From NCBI GenBank assembly GCA_019410445.1, contig DXSO01000021.1, forward strand, positions 1 to 20,471: 20,471 nt of DNA, written 5' to 3'. The translations under genes and the position numbers were made by a program. Of the stretch, positions 13,373-20,471 are shown piece after piece (position 1 is the stretch's first letter; the number at the start of each line of letters is the position of its first letter). This DNA comes from Sutterella sp. (GTDB lineage Bacteria > Pseudomonadota > Gammaproteobacteria > Burkholderiales > Burkholderiaceae_F). The notes below the pieces were generated by a model. The model worked only from the letters and a program-made list of their open reading frames with translations, was not told where the DNA came from and did no database searches.

Positions 13373-14902
13373 TCAGCAACTGCAGCTTTCCGGGCGCATG
13401 GCCGGGAAGAGCAATACTTCGCGGATGGTGCTTGCGTTGGTGAGCAGCATCACGAAGCGATCGATACCGATGCCGCAGCCGGCCGTCGGAGGCAGGCCGT
13501 ATTCAAGCGCGCGAATAAAGTCAGCGTCGTAGAACATGGCTTCATCATCGCCGTGACTCTTGGCATCTGCCTGAGCCTGGAAGCGGCGAGCCTGATCTTC
13601 CGGATCGTTGAGCTCGGAGAAGCCGTTGGCGGTTTCGCGACCGAAGATGAACAGTTCAAATCGTTCCGTCATCTCAGGATTGGTATCCGAAGCGCGAGCC
13701 AGCGGACTGACTTCGACAGGGTAGTTGATGATGAAGGTCGGCTGAATGAGCTTGGATTCGGCCGTTTCTTCAAACAGAGCCATTACGAGAGAGCCCAGTC
13801 CGACATGATCGGGCTGCGGAGCTCCCAAACGCTTGAGTTCAGCGCGCAGGAATGCCTCGTCCTTGAGGTTTTCGACCGTGTACTGAGGAGCATGCTTGAG
13901 GATGGCTTCCTCGGGAGTAAGCTGCGCAAAGGGCTTGGATAGATCGATTTCCGTGCCCTGGTAGTTGATGATTTCGCTGCCCGTAGCTTCACGTGCGACA
14001 TGACGAAGAAGTCGTTCGGTGAAGTCAATTTGGTCGCGATACGTCCAATAGGTGGCGTAGAACTCGATCGTTGTGAATTCGGGGTTGTGACGCGTATCGA
14101 TGCCTTCGTTGCGGAAGTTGCGATTGAGTTCGAAAACGCGTTCGAAACCACCGACAACCAGACGCTTGAGGTAAAGCTCCGGAGCAATGCGCAGGTATTG
14201 ATCGATATCAAGCGCATTGTGATGCGTGATAAAGGGTTTGGCATTGGCGCCGCCCGGGATGGGATGCAGCATCGGCGTTTCGACTTCAACGAAGCGGTGT
14301 TCTTCCATGAAGCGGCGAACAGCGCTTACTACCTTAAAGCGTGTGGCAAAGCGGTTGCGGCTTTCTTCGTTGATGATGAGGTCGGTGTAGCGCTGACGGC
14401 AGCAAGCCTCCACGTCCGTAAGTCCCTTATGTTTATCGGGAAGAGGACGAATGGATTTGGTCATCAGACGCAGCTTTTTCACGCGGACGGACAATTCCCC
14501 CTTGTTGGTGCGGAAGAGAATGCCTTCAGCGGCAACAATGTCACCGAGGTCAAGCGTCTTGAAAAGCGCATAGGCTTCATCGCCCACATCGGCCGGCGTC
14601 ACAAAGTACTGCATTTCGCCGGTGAAGTCACGCACGGTGGCAAAAGCGGCTTTTCCCATCACGCGCTTGAGCATCATGCGGCCGGAAACGGCCACTTCAA
14701 TGGCGGCTTCTTCCAAAGCTTCTCGCGTTTTCTCACCATGCTCGGCGCGCAGATCGCCGAAGAGGTCCTTGCGCACAAAGTCGTTGGGATAAGCCACTCC
14801 GGCTTCACGCAGCTTGGCCAGCTTGGCACGACGCTCTGCGATGATGTGGTTTTCGTCGTCGGCTGCGACAGCCGGCATCTGCTTCTGATCATTTTCGCTC
14901 AT
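13373..14902 (-). CDS. lysS: Lysyl-tRNA synthetase, class II
   Basis: A 509-residue cytoplasmic enzyme that charges tRNA-Lys. The N-terminal OB-fold anticodon-binding domain covers about 70-150 (VSGRMMLKRVMGKAAFATVR). Class II motif 2 is at about 255-285 (FRNEGIDTRHNPEFTTIEFY) and motif 3 at 475-489 (GCGIGIDRFVMLLTN), ending in FPAMRPESCSC. Start ATG 14902 has AAGGA 8 bases upstream. The 23-base gap after prfB and the shared terminator indicate a prfB-lysS operon, the order known from E. coli. The Cys-Ser-Cys end is a small oddity, with a CC pair also at 167-168. Confidence 0.97.
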   Translation of the reverse strand: MSENDQKQMPAVAADDENHIIAERRAKLAKLREAGVAYPNDFVRKDLFGDLRAEHGEKTREALEEAAIEVAVSGRMMLKRVMGKAAFATVRDFTGEMQYFVTPADVGDEAYALFKTLDLGDIVAAEGILFRTNKGELSVRVKKLRLMTKSIRPLPDKHKGLTDVEACCRQRYTDLIINEESRNRFATRFKVVSAVRRFMEEHRFVEVETPMLHPIPGGANAKPFITHHNALDIDQYLRIAPELYLKRLVVGGFERVFELNRNFRNEGIDTRHNPEFTTIEFYATYWTYRDQIDFTERLLRHVAREATGSEIINYQGTEIDLSKPFAQLTPEEAILKHAPQYTVENLKDEAFLRAELKRLGAPQPDHVGLGSLVMALFEETAESKLIQPTFIINYPVEVSPLARASDTNPEMTERFELFIFGRETANGFSELNDPEDQARRFQAQADAKSHGDDEAMFYDADFIRALEYGLPPTAGCGIGIDRFVMLLTNASTIREVLLFPAMRPESCSC

Positions 14903-14925
14903 GATTAAATCCTTGGTTTGACGGG

Positions 14926-16030
14926 TTAGATGCCCATCTTGAGGCTAGCCTCAATGAATTGGTCCAGATCGCCGTCAAGAACGGCTCCTGTGTTGCCGGT
15001 TTCAACGTTGGTGCGCAGATCCTTGACACGGCTTTGGTCGAGTACGTAGCTGCGAATCTGATGCCCCCAACCGATGTCGCTCTTGCTTTCTTCGAGCTTT
15101 TCCTGTTCGGCCATGCGTTTACGCAGTTCAAGCTCATAGAGCTTGGCTTTGAGTTGGCGCATGGCTTGTTCTCGGTTGTTGTGCTGGCTGCGGTCGTCCT
15201 GACAGACCGTTACGACCCCGGTGGGGATGTGAGTGATACGCACGGCTGACTCAGTTTTTTGCACGTGCTGACCACCGGCGCCAGATGCACGGAAAACGTC
15301 CACGCGAAGATCTGCCGGATTGATCGTGATTTCGATTGAATCGTCGATTTCCGGGTAGATGTATACGGAGGCAAAGGACGTGTGGCGGCGAGCATTGGAG
15401 TCGAAAGGACTTTTGCGAACCAAACGGTGAATACCCGTTTCCGTGCGCAGCGTACCGTAGGCCCATTCGCCCTGAACATAAATCGTGCATCCCTTGATGC
15501 CGGCCACGTCGCCCTCAGTTTCTTCGGTGAGCTTTGCTGAAAAGCCAGAGCGTTCCGTATAACGCAGATACATGCGCTCGAGCATGCTTGCCCAATCCTG
15601 AGCTTCCGTGCCGCCGGCACCGGCTTGGATTTCAATGTAGCAGTTGGCACTGTCGTGAGGGCGATTGAACATGCGCTTGAATTCGAGCTTTTCAACGTCG
15701 TGCTTGAAGTGTTCGACTTCCTCGGCCACCAACTCGGCGCCGTCGAAATCTTCGTCGGCAATGGCCATGTTGAAAAGTTCCTGAGCATCTTTAATGCCCG
15801 AGCTGAGCCGCTTGAAGTTGCCCACGAGGTCTTCAAGCATTTTTTGTTCTTTATTGATTTCCTGTGCGCGTTTGGGATCATCCCAGAGCGCGGGGTTTTC
15901 AACCTCGCGGTTGACTTCTTCTAAACGTCGTTCCTTGCGATCGACGTCAAAGATACCCCCTAAGCTCAACAAGACGGTGAGCAAGGTCTTCGCACAGATT
16001 GTTGATTTGATTGATGCGTTCGGCTTCCAT
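14926..16030 (-). CDS. prfB: Peptide chain release factor 2, made by programmed +1 frameshift
   Basis: RF2 releases peptides at UGA and UAA. The reading frame is split. ATG 16030 opens 27 codons ending RGYL, then an in-frame TGA (15949-15947). A +1 shift at CTT-TGA-C continues from GAC (15948) to the stop at 14926, giving 367 residues (E. coli 365). The stimulator AGGGGG is at 15961-15956, three bases before CTT, as in classical prfB. The stop-reading tripeptide SPF is at 207-209 and the catalytic GGQ at 252-254. The residue equivalent to E. coli 246 is Ala (RASGAGGQ), the usual bacterial form. The second frame is also open upstream to 16125, but that part is not the real N-terminus. No strong ribosome site precedes ATG 16030. 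Confidence 0.97.
15946..15961 (-). promoter_or_regulatory. prfB programmed +1 frameshift site
   Basis: On the minus strand the sequence is AGGGGG TAT CTT TGA C. The internal Shine-Dalgarno-like AGGGGG sits at the characteristic short distance from the slippery CTT, and the weak stop context TGAC follows. Low RF2 lets ribosomes slip to GAC and make full-length RF2, which gives autoregulation. Confidence 0.97.
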
Positions 16031-16257
16031 TTTTGAAGTCTTTGGTTGGTGTGACACGGCCGCAGCAATCCGTGCGAGTGGATCTTTTGAGGCTTCGTGT
16101 CAACGTAAGAAATCTGAAAACCCATAATTGTACCTTGAGCTCGAGAAGCTATGCGAAAGCATCAGAAAAAATCTGCCCAGACAACAAGGGTTCAGGGGAC
16201 TGAATCCAAAGCTGAAATAAGCTTGGCAGAAATTGGTTTCAAGCGGGCCCCGTCAAG
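16031..16257 (-). promoter_or_regulatory. prfB upstream region with candidate promoter and leader stem
   Basis: Between the recJ terminator and prfB. The minus strand has TACAAT at 16132-16127, a near-consensus -10 without a convincing -35. Transcription from there would give a leader of roughly 90 bases. The leader can form a 7-bp stem TGACACG / CGTGTCA (16052-16058, 16096-16102) around a smaller CGCA / TGCG stem. No gene is seen. Confidence 0.4.
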
Positions 16258-16288
16258 ACGAAACGAGCCGCTTCGAAGGCGGCTCGTT
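16258..16288 (-). terminator. Likely terminator after recJ
   Basis: A perfect 10-bp stem AACGAGCCGC (16262-16271) / GCGGCTCGTT (16279-16288) with a 7-base loop, 24 bases beyond the recJ stop. On the minus strand it is followed by a broken U-tract (TTTCGTCTT), so termination may be partial. It separates recJ from prfB. Confidence 0.7.
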
Positions 16289-16312
16289 CAGAGTGCGAGG
16301 GCACAAGCAAAG

Positions 16313-18010
16313 TCAGCTTTCCACGGCTTCAATGACCAACTGGATGGAACGGCGACCGAGGTACTCGTTGATTTCTGGACGATAGGCGAGTTTGGCTCGA
16401 CTGGCCAGCGGTTCATTGCGTTGAAAGAAAATTCCTTCAAATCGATTGCCGGCCATATCGAGCACAAGCTTCAGATGTGTGTCTTTGAGTACGCGCTGCG
16501 AGAGAATTGTGAAGTCGTTGGCAAAGACGGGGCGTTCAAATCCCTGTCCCCAGATGTGTCCCGACAAGGCGTTGACCAATCCGAAAGTAATTTCTTCCGG
16601 AGCCAATGCTCCGTCGGTGTAGACCACTCGATCAAACGTTTCGGGACAGGCACATTCGGAAACGGCCTTTTCGAACAGTTCAATGAAAAGAGGAAGGTTT
16701 TCTTTGCGGATTGTCAGACCGGCAGCCATGGCGTGGCCGCCGAAACGTTCAATGATGTCGGGGCGCAGTTTGCTGACATGGTCCAGAGCATCTCGCAGGT
16801 GAATGCCTTCGATGGAACGACCGGAACCTTTGAGAAGGCCGGCTTCGTCGTCGGGTGCAAAGGCAATGACCGGGCGGTTGATCTTTTCTTTGACTCGGCT
16901 TGCGACCAGACCGACGACACCTTGGTGCCAGTCGGGTTCAAACAATGTAACGGTGCAGCGATGTTCCCAGTCCATGTGGCTGACCAAGGCATTTGCATCA
17001 AGCTGCATTGTATCTTCGAGCTCGCGCCTTTCTCGGTTGAGTCCATCGAGCTCTTGGGCGAGTTCATGCGCTTGTTCGGGATCGTCAGTCAGAAGGCACT
17101 CGATGCCGATGCCCATTTCGGTCAGGCGTCCTGCCGCATTGATCCGAGGGGCGATGCCGAAAGCGAAGTCTCGCGCCGTAGCATTGGCGGCATCTCGTCC
17201 GGCAACTTCAAAAAGTGCGTTGATGCCGGGGCAGGCCAGTCCGCGTCTTACTCGGTTTAAGCCTTGTGCGACCAACACGCGGTTGTTGTGATCGAGTTTG
17301 ACGACGTCGGCCACCGTGCCGAGAGCAACCAAGTCGGAAAGTTTGTCCAGGCGAGGCTGCGTACTGCGATCGAATGCGCCGCGTGCTCGCAATTCGCTGC
17401 GAAGCGCCATCAAAACGTAAAACATGACGCCGCAGCCAGCCAGCGATTTGCTCTGAAACGTGCAGTCACGGATGTTGGGATTGACGATACAGGCGGCATC
17501 GGGCAGAGCATCGCCCGGCAGGTGATGGTCAGTGATGATGACGTCAATACCAAGAGACTTGGCGCGCGCTACGCCGTCGACACTGGCAATGCCGTTGTCA
17601 ACGGTAATGATGATGTCGGGTTTTTGGGCTTGTGCGGCAACCTCAACGATTGCCGGAGTTAAGCCGTAACCGAGTTTGAATCGGTCCGGAACAATGAATT
17701 GAGCCTGGCATCCCATCATGGACAGACCGCGAACGGCAATGGCGCAGGCGGTGGCGCCATCGCAGTCGTAGTCGGCAACGACAGTGACGCGTTTGTTTTG
17801 TCCAATGGCATCGGCGAGCAGTTTGGCAGCCAGCTGAGTGCCTTCGAGCGAAGCCGGCGGCAGCAGTGCCGTCCAGTCTTCAAGAAGATCATCGGAGGAC
17901 TGAACGCCTCGGGCCGACAGTGCTCGGGCAATGGGACGCAAAATGCCGGCGTGCTCGAGTTTTTCACTGACGAGCTTGTTGTAAGGACGCAAACTGAATC
18001 GAGTGTTCAC
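16313..18010 (-). CDS. recJ: Single-stranded-DNA-specific exonuclease RecJ
   Basis: A 565-residue 5'-3' ssDNA exonuclease of the DHH phosphoesterase family, used in recombination, mismatch and base-excision repair. Metal motifs are ADYDCDGATA (79-88), DNG (138-140) and DHH (161-163, in ITDHHLPG). The DHHA1 domain carries GGHAMAAG (424-431), and a RecJ OB domain follows to the C-terminus. I chose GTG 18010, which overlaps the TGA of the upstream gene in GTGA (18010-18007) and gives a typical length. The frame is open to 18106, but that part lies inside the upstream gene. The Cys in DYDCDG is a common variant of DYDADG. Confidence 0.95.
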   Translation of the reverse strand: MNTRFSLRPYNKLVSEKLEHAGILRPIARALSARGVQSSDDLLEDWTALLPPASLEGTQLAAKLLADAIGQNKRVTVVADYDCDGATACAIAVRGLSMMGCQAQFIVPDRFKLGYGLTPAIVEVAAQAQKPDIIITVDNGIASVDGVARAKSLGIDVIITDHHLPGDALPDAACIVNPNIRDCTFQSKSLAGCGVMFYVLMALRSELRARGAFDRSTQPRLDKLSDLVALGTVADVVKLDHNNRVLVAQGLNRVRRGLACPGINALFEVAGRDAANATARDFAFGIAPRINAAGRLTEMGIGIECLLTDDPEQAHELAQELDGLNRERRELEDTMQLDANALVSHMDWEHRCTVTLFEPDWHQGVVGLVASRVKEKINRPVIAFAPDDEAGLLKGSGRSIEGIHLRDALDHVSKLRPDIIERFGGHAMAAGLTIRKENLPLFIELFEKAVSECACPETFDRVVYTDGALAPEEITFGLVNALSGHIWGQGFERPVFANDFTILSQRVLKDTHLKLVLDMAGNRFEGIFFQRNEPLASRAKLAYRPEINEYLGRRSIQLVIEAVES

Positions 18011-19044
18011 TGTGCGTTCTCCAAAAAGAGGATCGTGGCGGGATTCAGGTCGCTGCCGGTGAGACGGGCCAGAATTGAACGTGCTGTCGAAAGACGCTTG
18101 GGACAAGAAACAGTAAATCCGTCTCCAGTACCGACGATGAGCGCCGATTCACAGCCTTTGCGTTTGGCTGCGGCGCTCAGAACGTCAATTTGATCGCACA
18201 GCTGCGTAATTTTTTCCTGCCAGACAGTCCAATCGCGCTTTAACCAAGGGTCGTACAACGTTTCAAGCAAAGCAATGCAATCGCCCTGCGGTGCATCCTC
18301 AGGCCAGCCTTGAGCTTTTGAGATCGGCCCGATGCGCTGCAAAAGAATACCGGCGGCCAGAGACCAGCCCTTCACGGTTTCATTGTCCGTGAGCACAGAT
18401 CGGATTTTGGTGGGAGGGTAGACGTAGTCGAAAGCTCCGCCTCCGCCGGACACCCATACGGTCTGAGCCGGACTTTGAATATTTGAGAGCGCGCGTTCAC
18501 ATGTTGCAATCAATTCGAGAGCAAGGTCTTTTTCTTCCCCTTCGATCCATTGCTGCAATGGGCCGGTTTGTGTGCGCACAACTTCAAACGGTGCGGCAGC
18601 AGCTTTGAAATGCTGTTTTCGCGTCAGGTAAAGGTACGGATCCCAACGCTGCAGAACAAAACCGTATGAGAGCAAGACGGCAGAGAGAGCGGCACAGGCT
18701 TGTTCCATTTGCTCCTGCGTCATTTGAGCTTCGGCCAGAGTTCCTGAAGCAGTGCGTGCACACAAATTGATCGAACAAATATCACCCGAGAGCATCGGGC
18801 CGTTCTGAACCGCCCATGCATAGGGCGCACACGTAAAGGGCAGTGCCCTGCGCGTAAGAACAGACCATAACCAGCAAAGGTGAACGCTTTTGGAAAAAAC
18901 GGGCGAACCCAAGGGTTGCAAAACAGGATCGTCAGACAGACGTCCCAGTGTTTTTTTCAGTCGCTCGAGCGTTGAATTGGAAATCTTGTTCTTTGCTTCG
19001 GGACCGGGAATCAGACCAGGAATCAAAAAATAGACTTGCGACAT
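18007..19044 (-). CDS. RpfE-like conserved protein of unknown function
   Basis: A 345-residue protein without clear signal peptide or membrane segments. The N-terminus MSQVYFLIPGLIPGP and the central TVWVSGGGGAFDYVYPP resemble the RpfE/COG4255 group, sometimes described as distantly related to cofactor-independent phosphoglycerate mutases. I cannot see a metal-binding set that would support catalysis. Context supports the call: in Xanthomonas the gene order lysS-prfB-recJ-rpfE is known, and here this gene is in the same place and orientation with its stop overlapping the recJ GTG, so the two are translationally coupled. ATG 19044 has AAGGA 5 bases upstream. The role of RpfE itself is unclear. 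Confidence 0.6.
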   Translation of the reverse strand: MSQVYFLIPGLIPGPEAKNKISNSTLERLKKTLGRLSDDPVLQPLGSPVFSKSVHLCWLWSVLTRRALPFTCAPYAWAVQNGPMLSGDICSINLCARTASGTLAEAQMTQEQMEQACAALSAVLLSYGFVLQRWDPYLYLTRKQHFKAAAAPFEVVRTQTGPLQQWIEGEEKDLALELIATCERALSNIQSPAQTVWVSGGGGAFDYVYPPTKIRSVLTDNETVKGWSLAAGILLQRIGPISKAQGWPEDAPQGDCIALLETLYDPWLKRDWTVWQEKITQLCDQIDVLSAAAKRKGCESALIVGTGDGFTVSCPKRLSTARSILARLTGSDLNPATILFLENAQ

Positions 19045-19100
19045 TATTTCCTTACGCTCACAGACCAGAGGTTTCTCGAAAAAAGCACCGTCAGCGAATA

Positions 19101-19141
19101 AACAAACGCCTGCAGGCGGCTAAAAGCCGTTGGTGCAGGCG
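19101..19141 (-). terminator. Strong two-level terminator after the response regulator gene
   Basis: An outer 8-bp stem CGCCTGCA (19107-19114) / TGCAGGCG (19134-19141) encloses an inner CGGCT-aaa-AGCCG stem (19117-19129). On the minus strand it is followed by TTTGTTTATT. It lies 70 bases beyond the response-regulator stop and upstream of the RpfE-like gene. Confidence 0.85.
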
Positions 19142-19211
19142 CAGTCATCAGTATGAAGCGCTGTCGAATGCCGACTGCATTCTAGCAAGCCCGTTTGAGC
19201 TCCTAAAAAGT

Positions 19212-19868
19212 TCAGAAATCCTGACGGGTTTCGCTCTGTGCTCCGAGAACGACGCGCATCAAATCGGCCACGGTACCCGAATTGGTTTTATCCATGATTG
19301 ATGCACGGTGCGCTTCCACAGTTTTAATGGAGATGCCGAGATCGTCGGCAATCTGTTTGTTGAGACGGCCGGCGGTGATGCGTTCGAGAACCTGCTGTTC
19401 ACGCGTAGTGAGCTTACGAAGCAAAGCGGTGTTTAGGTTTTTCTGTTCGGTGGCGCGGCGTCGATCGTGAGCCTCTTTGAGCATGCGTTCGACCAACTGC
19501 TTGAGTGCGGCCGGATCGAACGGCTTTTCGATGAAATCCACGGCGCCCTTCTTAAGAGCATTGACGGCCATCGGAACATCGCCGTGACCGGTGATGAAGA
19601 TGATGGGGATATCGGCGCGGCGAGCCAGCAGGTGCTCCTGCACTTCCAGACCGCTCATGCCGCTCATGCGTACATCCAGCAGCAACACTGCAATTTCACG
19701 AGGATCGTACTTTGCAATAAAACTCTCGCCGCTGTCATAAAGCTCAACGCGGTAGTCACTGGCTTCCAGAAGCCAGCGAATGGAATCGCGTACAGCCTCA
19801 TCATCGTCGACGACGTAGACGGTTCCCAGAGTTTTGATGGCATCGGATTGGTAGGGAGAGTAAGCCAT
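19212..19868 (-). CDS. FixJ/TtrR-type response regulator (receiver + LuxR-type HTH)
   Basis: A 218-residue two-component regulator. The receiver domain (about 14-130) has acidic pocket DDDE (21-24), phospho-acceptor Asp 65 in LLLDVRMSGMSG, Thr 93 in FITGHGDVPMAV and Lys 115 in DFIEKPF. The LuxR/FixJ helix-turn-helix spans about 152-205 (LTTREQQVLERITAGRLNKQIADDLGISIKTVEAHR). The GHGDVPMAVNALKKGAVDF stretch marks the FixJ/TtrR/TodT/DctR subgroup, which controls respiratory or carbon-source genes. Which member this is cannot be told without the sensor's input domain. It follows the kinase gene by 79 bases, with a weak ribosome site. Confidence 0.92.
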   Translation of the reverse strand: MAYSPYQSDAIKTLGTVYVVDDDEAVRDSIRWLLEASDYRVELYDSGESFIAKYDPREIAVLLLDVRMSGMSGLEVQEHLLARRADIPIIFITGHGDVPMAVNALKKGAVDFIEKPFDPAALKQLVERMLKEAHDRRRATEQKNLNTALLRKLTTREQQVLERITAGRLNKQIADDLGISIKTVEAHRASIMDKTNSGTVADLMRVVLGAQSETRQDF

Positions 19869-19947
19869 GTTGTTCTTTTATTCCGTTAGCTGAGGGTTAA
19901 GACACGAAAGGAATTTCATGCCTGAAAGAATAAGAATACTGAAAAAG

Positions 19948-20471
19948 TCAATCAGCGGTGGATGCAGTCGTTTGCGCGTTGCCGTCGGCACCCGTCTTCA
20001 GACTTAGTCGATCGGCATCGACAAAGCTGGAGTTGGGCAAAAGGACTCGAACGATTGTACCGCCGCCTTCGTTGGGGGTAATGGTGATTCTGCCGCGGTG
20101 GCTTTCGACAACTGAACGGCAGATGTTCAAACCGATGCCCATGCCTGTTGTCTTTGTCGTAAAGAAAGGCGAAAAGACTTTTTCGGCTTCTTCGGGCATC
20201 CCGCAACCGTGATCGGCTACTTCAAAAATTGTCTGTTTGTCGGAGGTGTAGACCGAGAACTCAATTGTGTCTGCTGCTGTTTCTTGGCTTGCCTCCATTG
20301 CGTTTTTGAGCAGGTTGAGCAATACCTGCTCGATCATGACGGTGTCGCAGACCAGTTCGTGATCGGGTTTGTCTATGTGTACGTTGATTTTCATGTCGAA
20401 ATGCTTGGCTTGAATCAAGGCAAGCTCCATCGCACCGGAGACGATTTTTTCAACTGCCGCTGAAGTCATGT
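19948..20471 (-). CDS. Sensor histidine kinase, C-terminal part only
   Basis: The 5' end lies beyond the window; an ATG occurs at 20469, but the frame is still open at the edge and the sequence starts mid-domain. The visible 170-odd residues are the ATP-binding domain of a HisKA-type kinase: N box NLLKNAMEAS, G1 DHGCGM, F box FSPFFTTK and G2 GMGIGLNICRSVVESHRG, followed by a short unrelated tail rich in Ala and Thr. The phospho-acceptor His and sensory domains are not in view. Style and linkage to a FixJ-type regulator suggest a FixL/DctS/TtrS-like sensor. Confidence 0.88.
   Translation of the reverse strand, partial: MTSAAVEKIVSGAMELALIQAKHFDMKINVHIDKPDHELVCDTVMIEQVLLNLLKNAMEASQETAADTIEFSVYTSDKQTIFEVADHGCGMPEEAEKVFSPFFTTKTTGMGIGLNICRSVVESHRGRITITPNEGGGTIVRVLLPNSSFVDADRLSLKTGADGNAQTTASTAD

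Noticed and set aside
14000..14908. 302-codon open frame on the plus strand opposite lysS
   Set aside because: It is fully antisense to a clear lysyl-tRNA synthetase gene and its translation shows no recognisable domain; codon bias of the real gene explains it.
16031..16125. N-terminal extension of prfB in the second reading frame
   Set aside because: The extension resembles no RF2; the correct N-terminus is in the other frame from ATG 16030, joined by the +1 shift.
16151..17260. 369-codon open frame on the plus strand opposite recJ
   Set aside because: Antisense shadow of the well-supported recJ gene; low-complexity, unrecognisable product.
18011..18106. N-terminal extension of RecJ to 18106
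   Set aside because: These codons lie inside the upstream gene; the GTGA overlap start at 18010 gives a normal RecJ length.
1..20471. tRNA, rRNA, CRISPR, insertion sequences or prophage genes
   Set aside because: I looked for tandem repeats, T-loop-like sequences, transposase motifs and terminal inverted repeats and saw none that held up; a covariance-model or repeat-finder run was not possible here.

Overview
The window is about 20.5 kb of densely packed bacterial chromosome with moderate GC and housekeeping genes on both strands. An iscR-iscS-iscU-iscA-hscB-hscA-fdx-iscX operon, together with the gene order lysS-prfB-recJ-(RpfE-like), points to a beta- or gammaproteobacterium. My best guess is a betaproteobacterium of the order Burkholderiales, possibly Sutterellaceae-like. 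That placement is inference from gene content and protein style, not from a marker-gene comparison.

Layout. At 1-1902 (+) are the tail of an inner-membrane peptide-transporter permease and a double-ATPase subunit of the peptide/opine/nickel ABC family. At 1955-2620 (-) is a lone polar amino-acid ABC permease with its own terminator and a promoter whose leader carries a terminator-like hairpin. Positions 2621-2957 form the divergent control region of the isc operon. It holds two 25-bp sites resembling IscR type-1 boxes, a -10-like hexamer, and a perfect 9-bp leader stem-loop. From 2958 to 8527 (+) runs the complete housekeeping Fe-S cluster assembly operon: repressor, cysteine desulfurase, scaffold, A-type carrier, J-protein, Hsp70, ferredoxin and IscX. 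It ends in a bidirectional terminator.

From 8601 to 12026 (-) a tight cluster encodes a YadGH-like ABC-2 transporter, a DUF4743-type Nudix hydrolase and exonuclease III. Positions 12027-12342 are mostly non-coding and contain the presumed promoter of that cluster. At 12343-13260 (-) is a class A serine beta-lactamase with an RTG triad in place of KTG. From 13373 to 18010 (-) are lysS, prfB (with the classical programmed +1 frameshift) and recJ, and 18007-19044 (-) is an RpfE-like gene whose stop overlaps the recJ GTG start. From 19212 to the window end (-) are a FixJ/TtrR-type response regulator and the C-terminal part of its presumed sensor kinase, ending in a strong terminator.

Most of the window is ordinary core genome. 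The points that merit a second look are the paired IscR-like operators and leader hairpin, the prfB recoding site, the RTG beta-lactamase, the DUF4743-Nudix protein linked to an exporter and a repair nuclease, and the terminator-like leader of the orphan amino-acid permease. I do not see a convincing new defence, mobile or biosynthetic system, and I found no tRNA, rRNA, CRISPR or insertion sequence.
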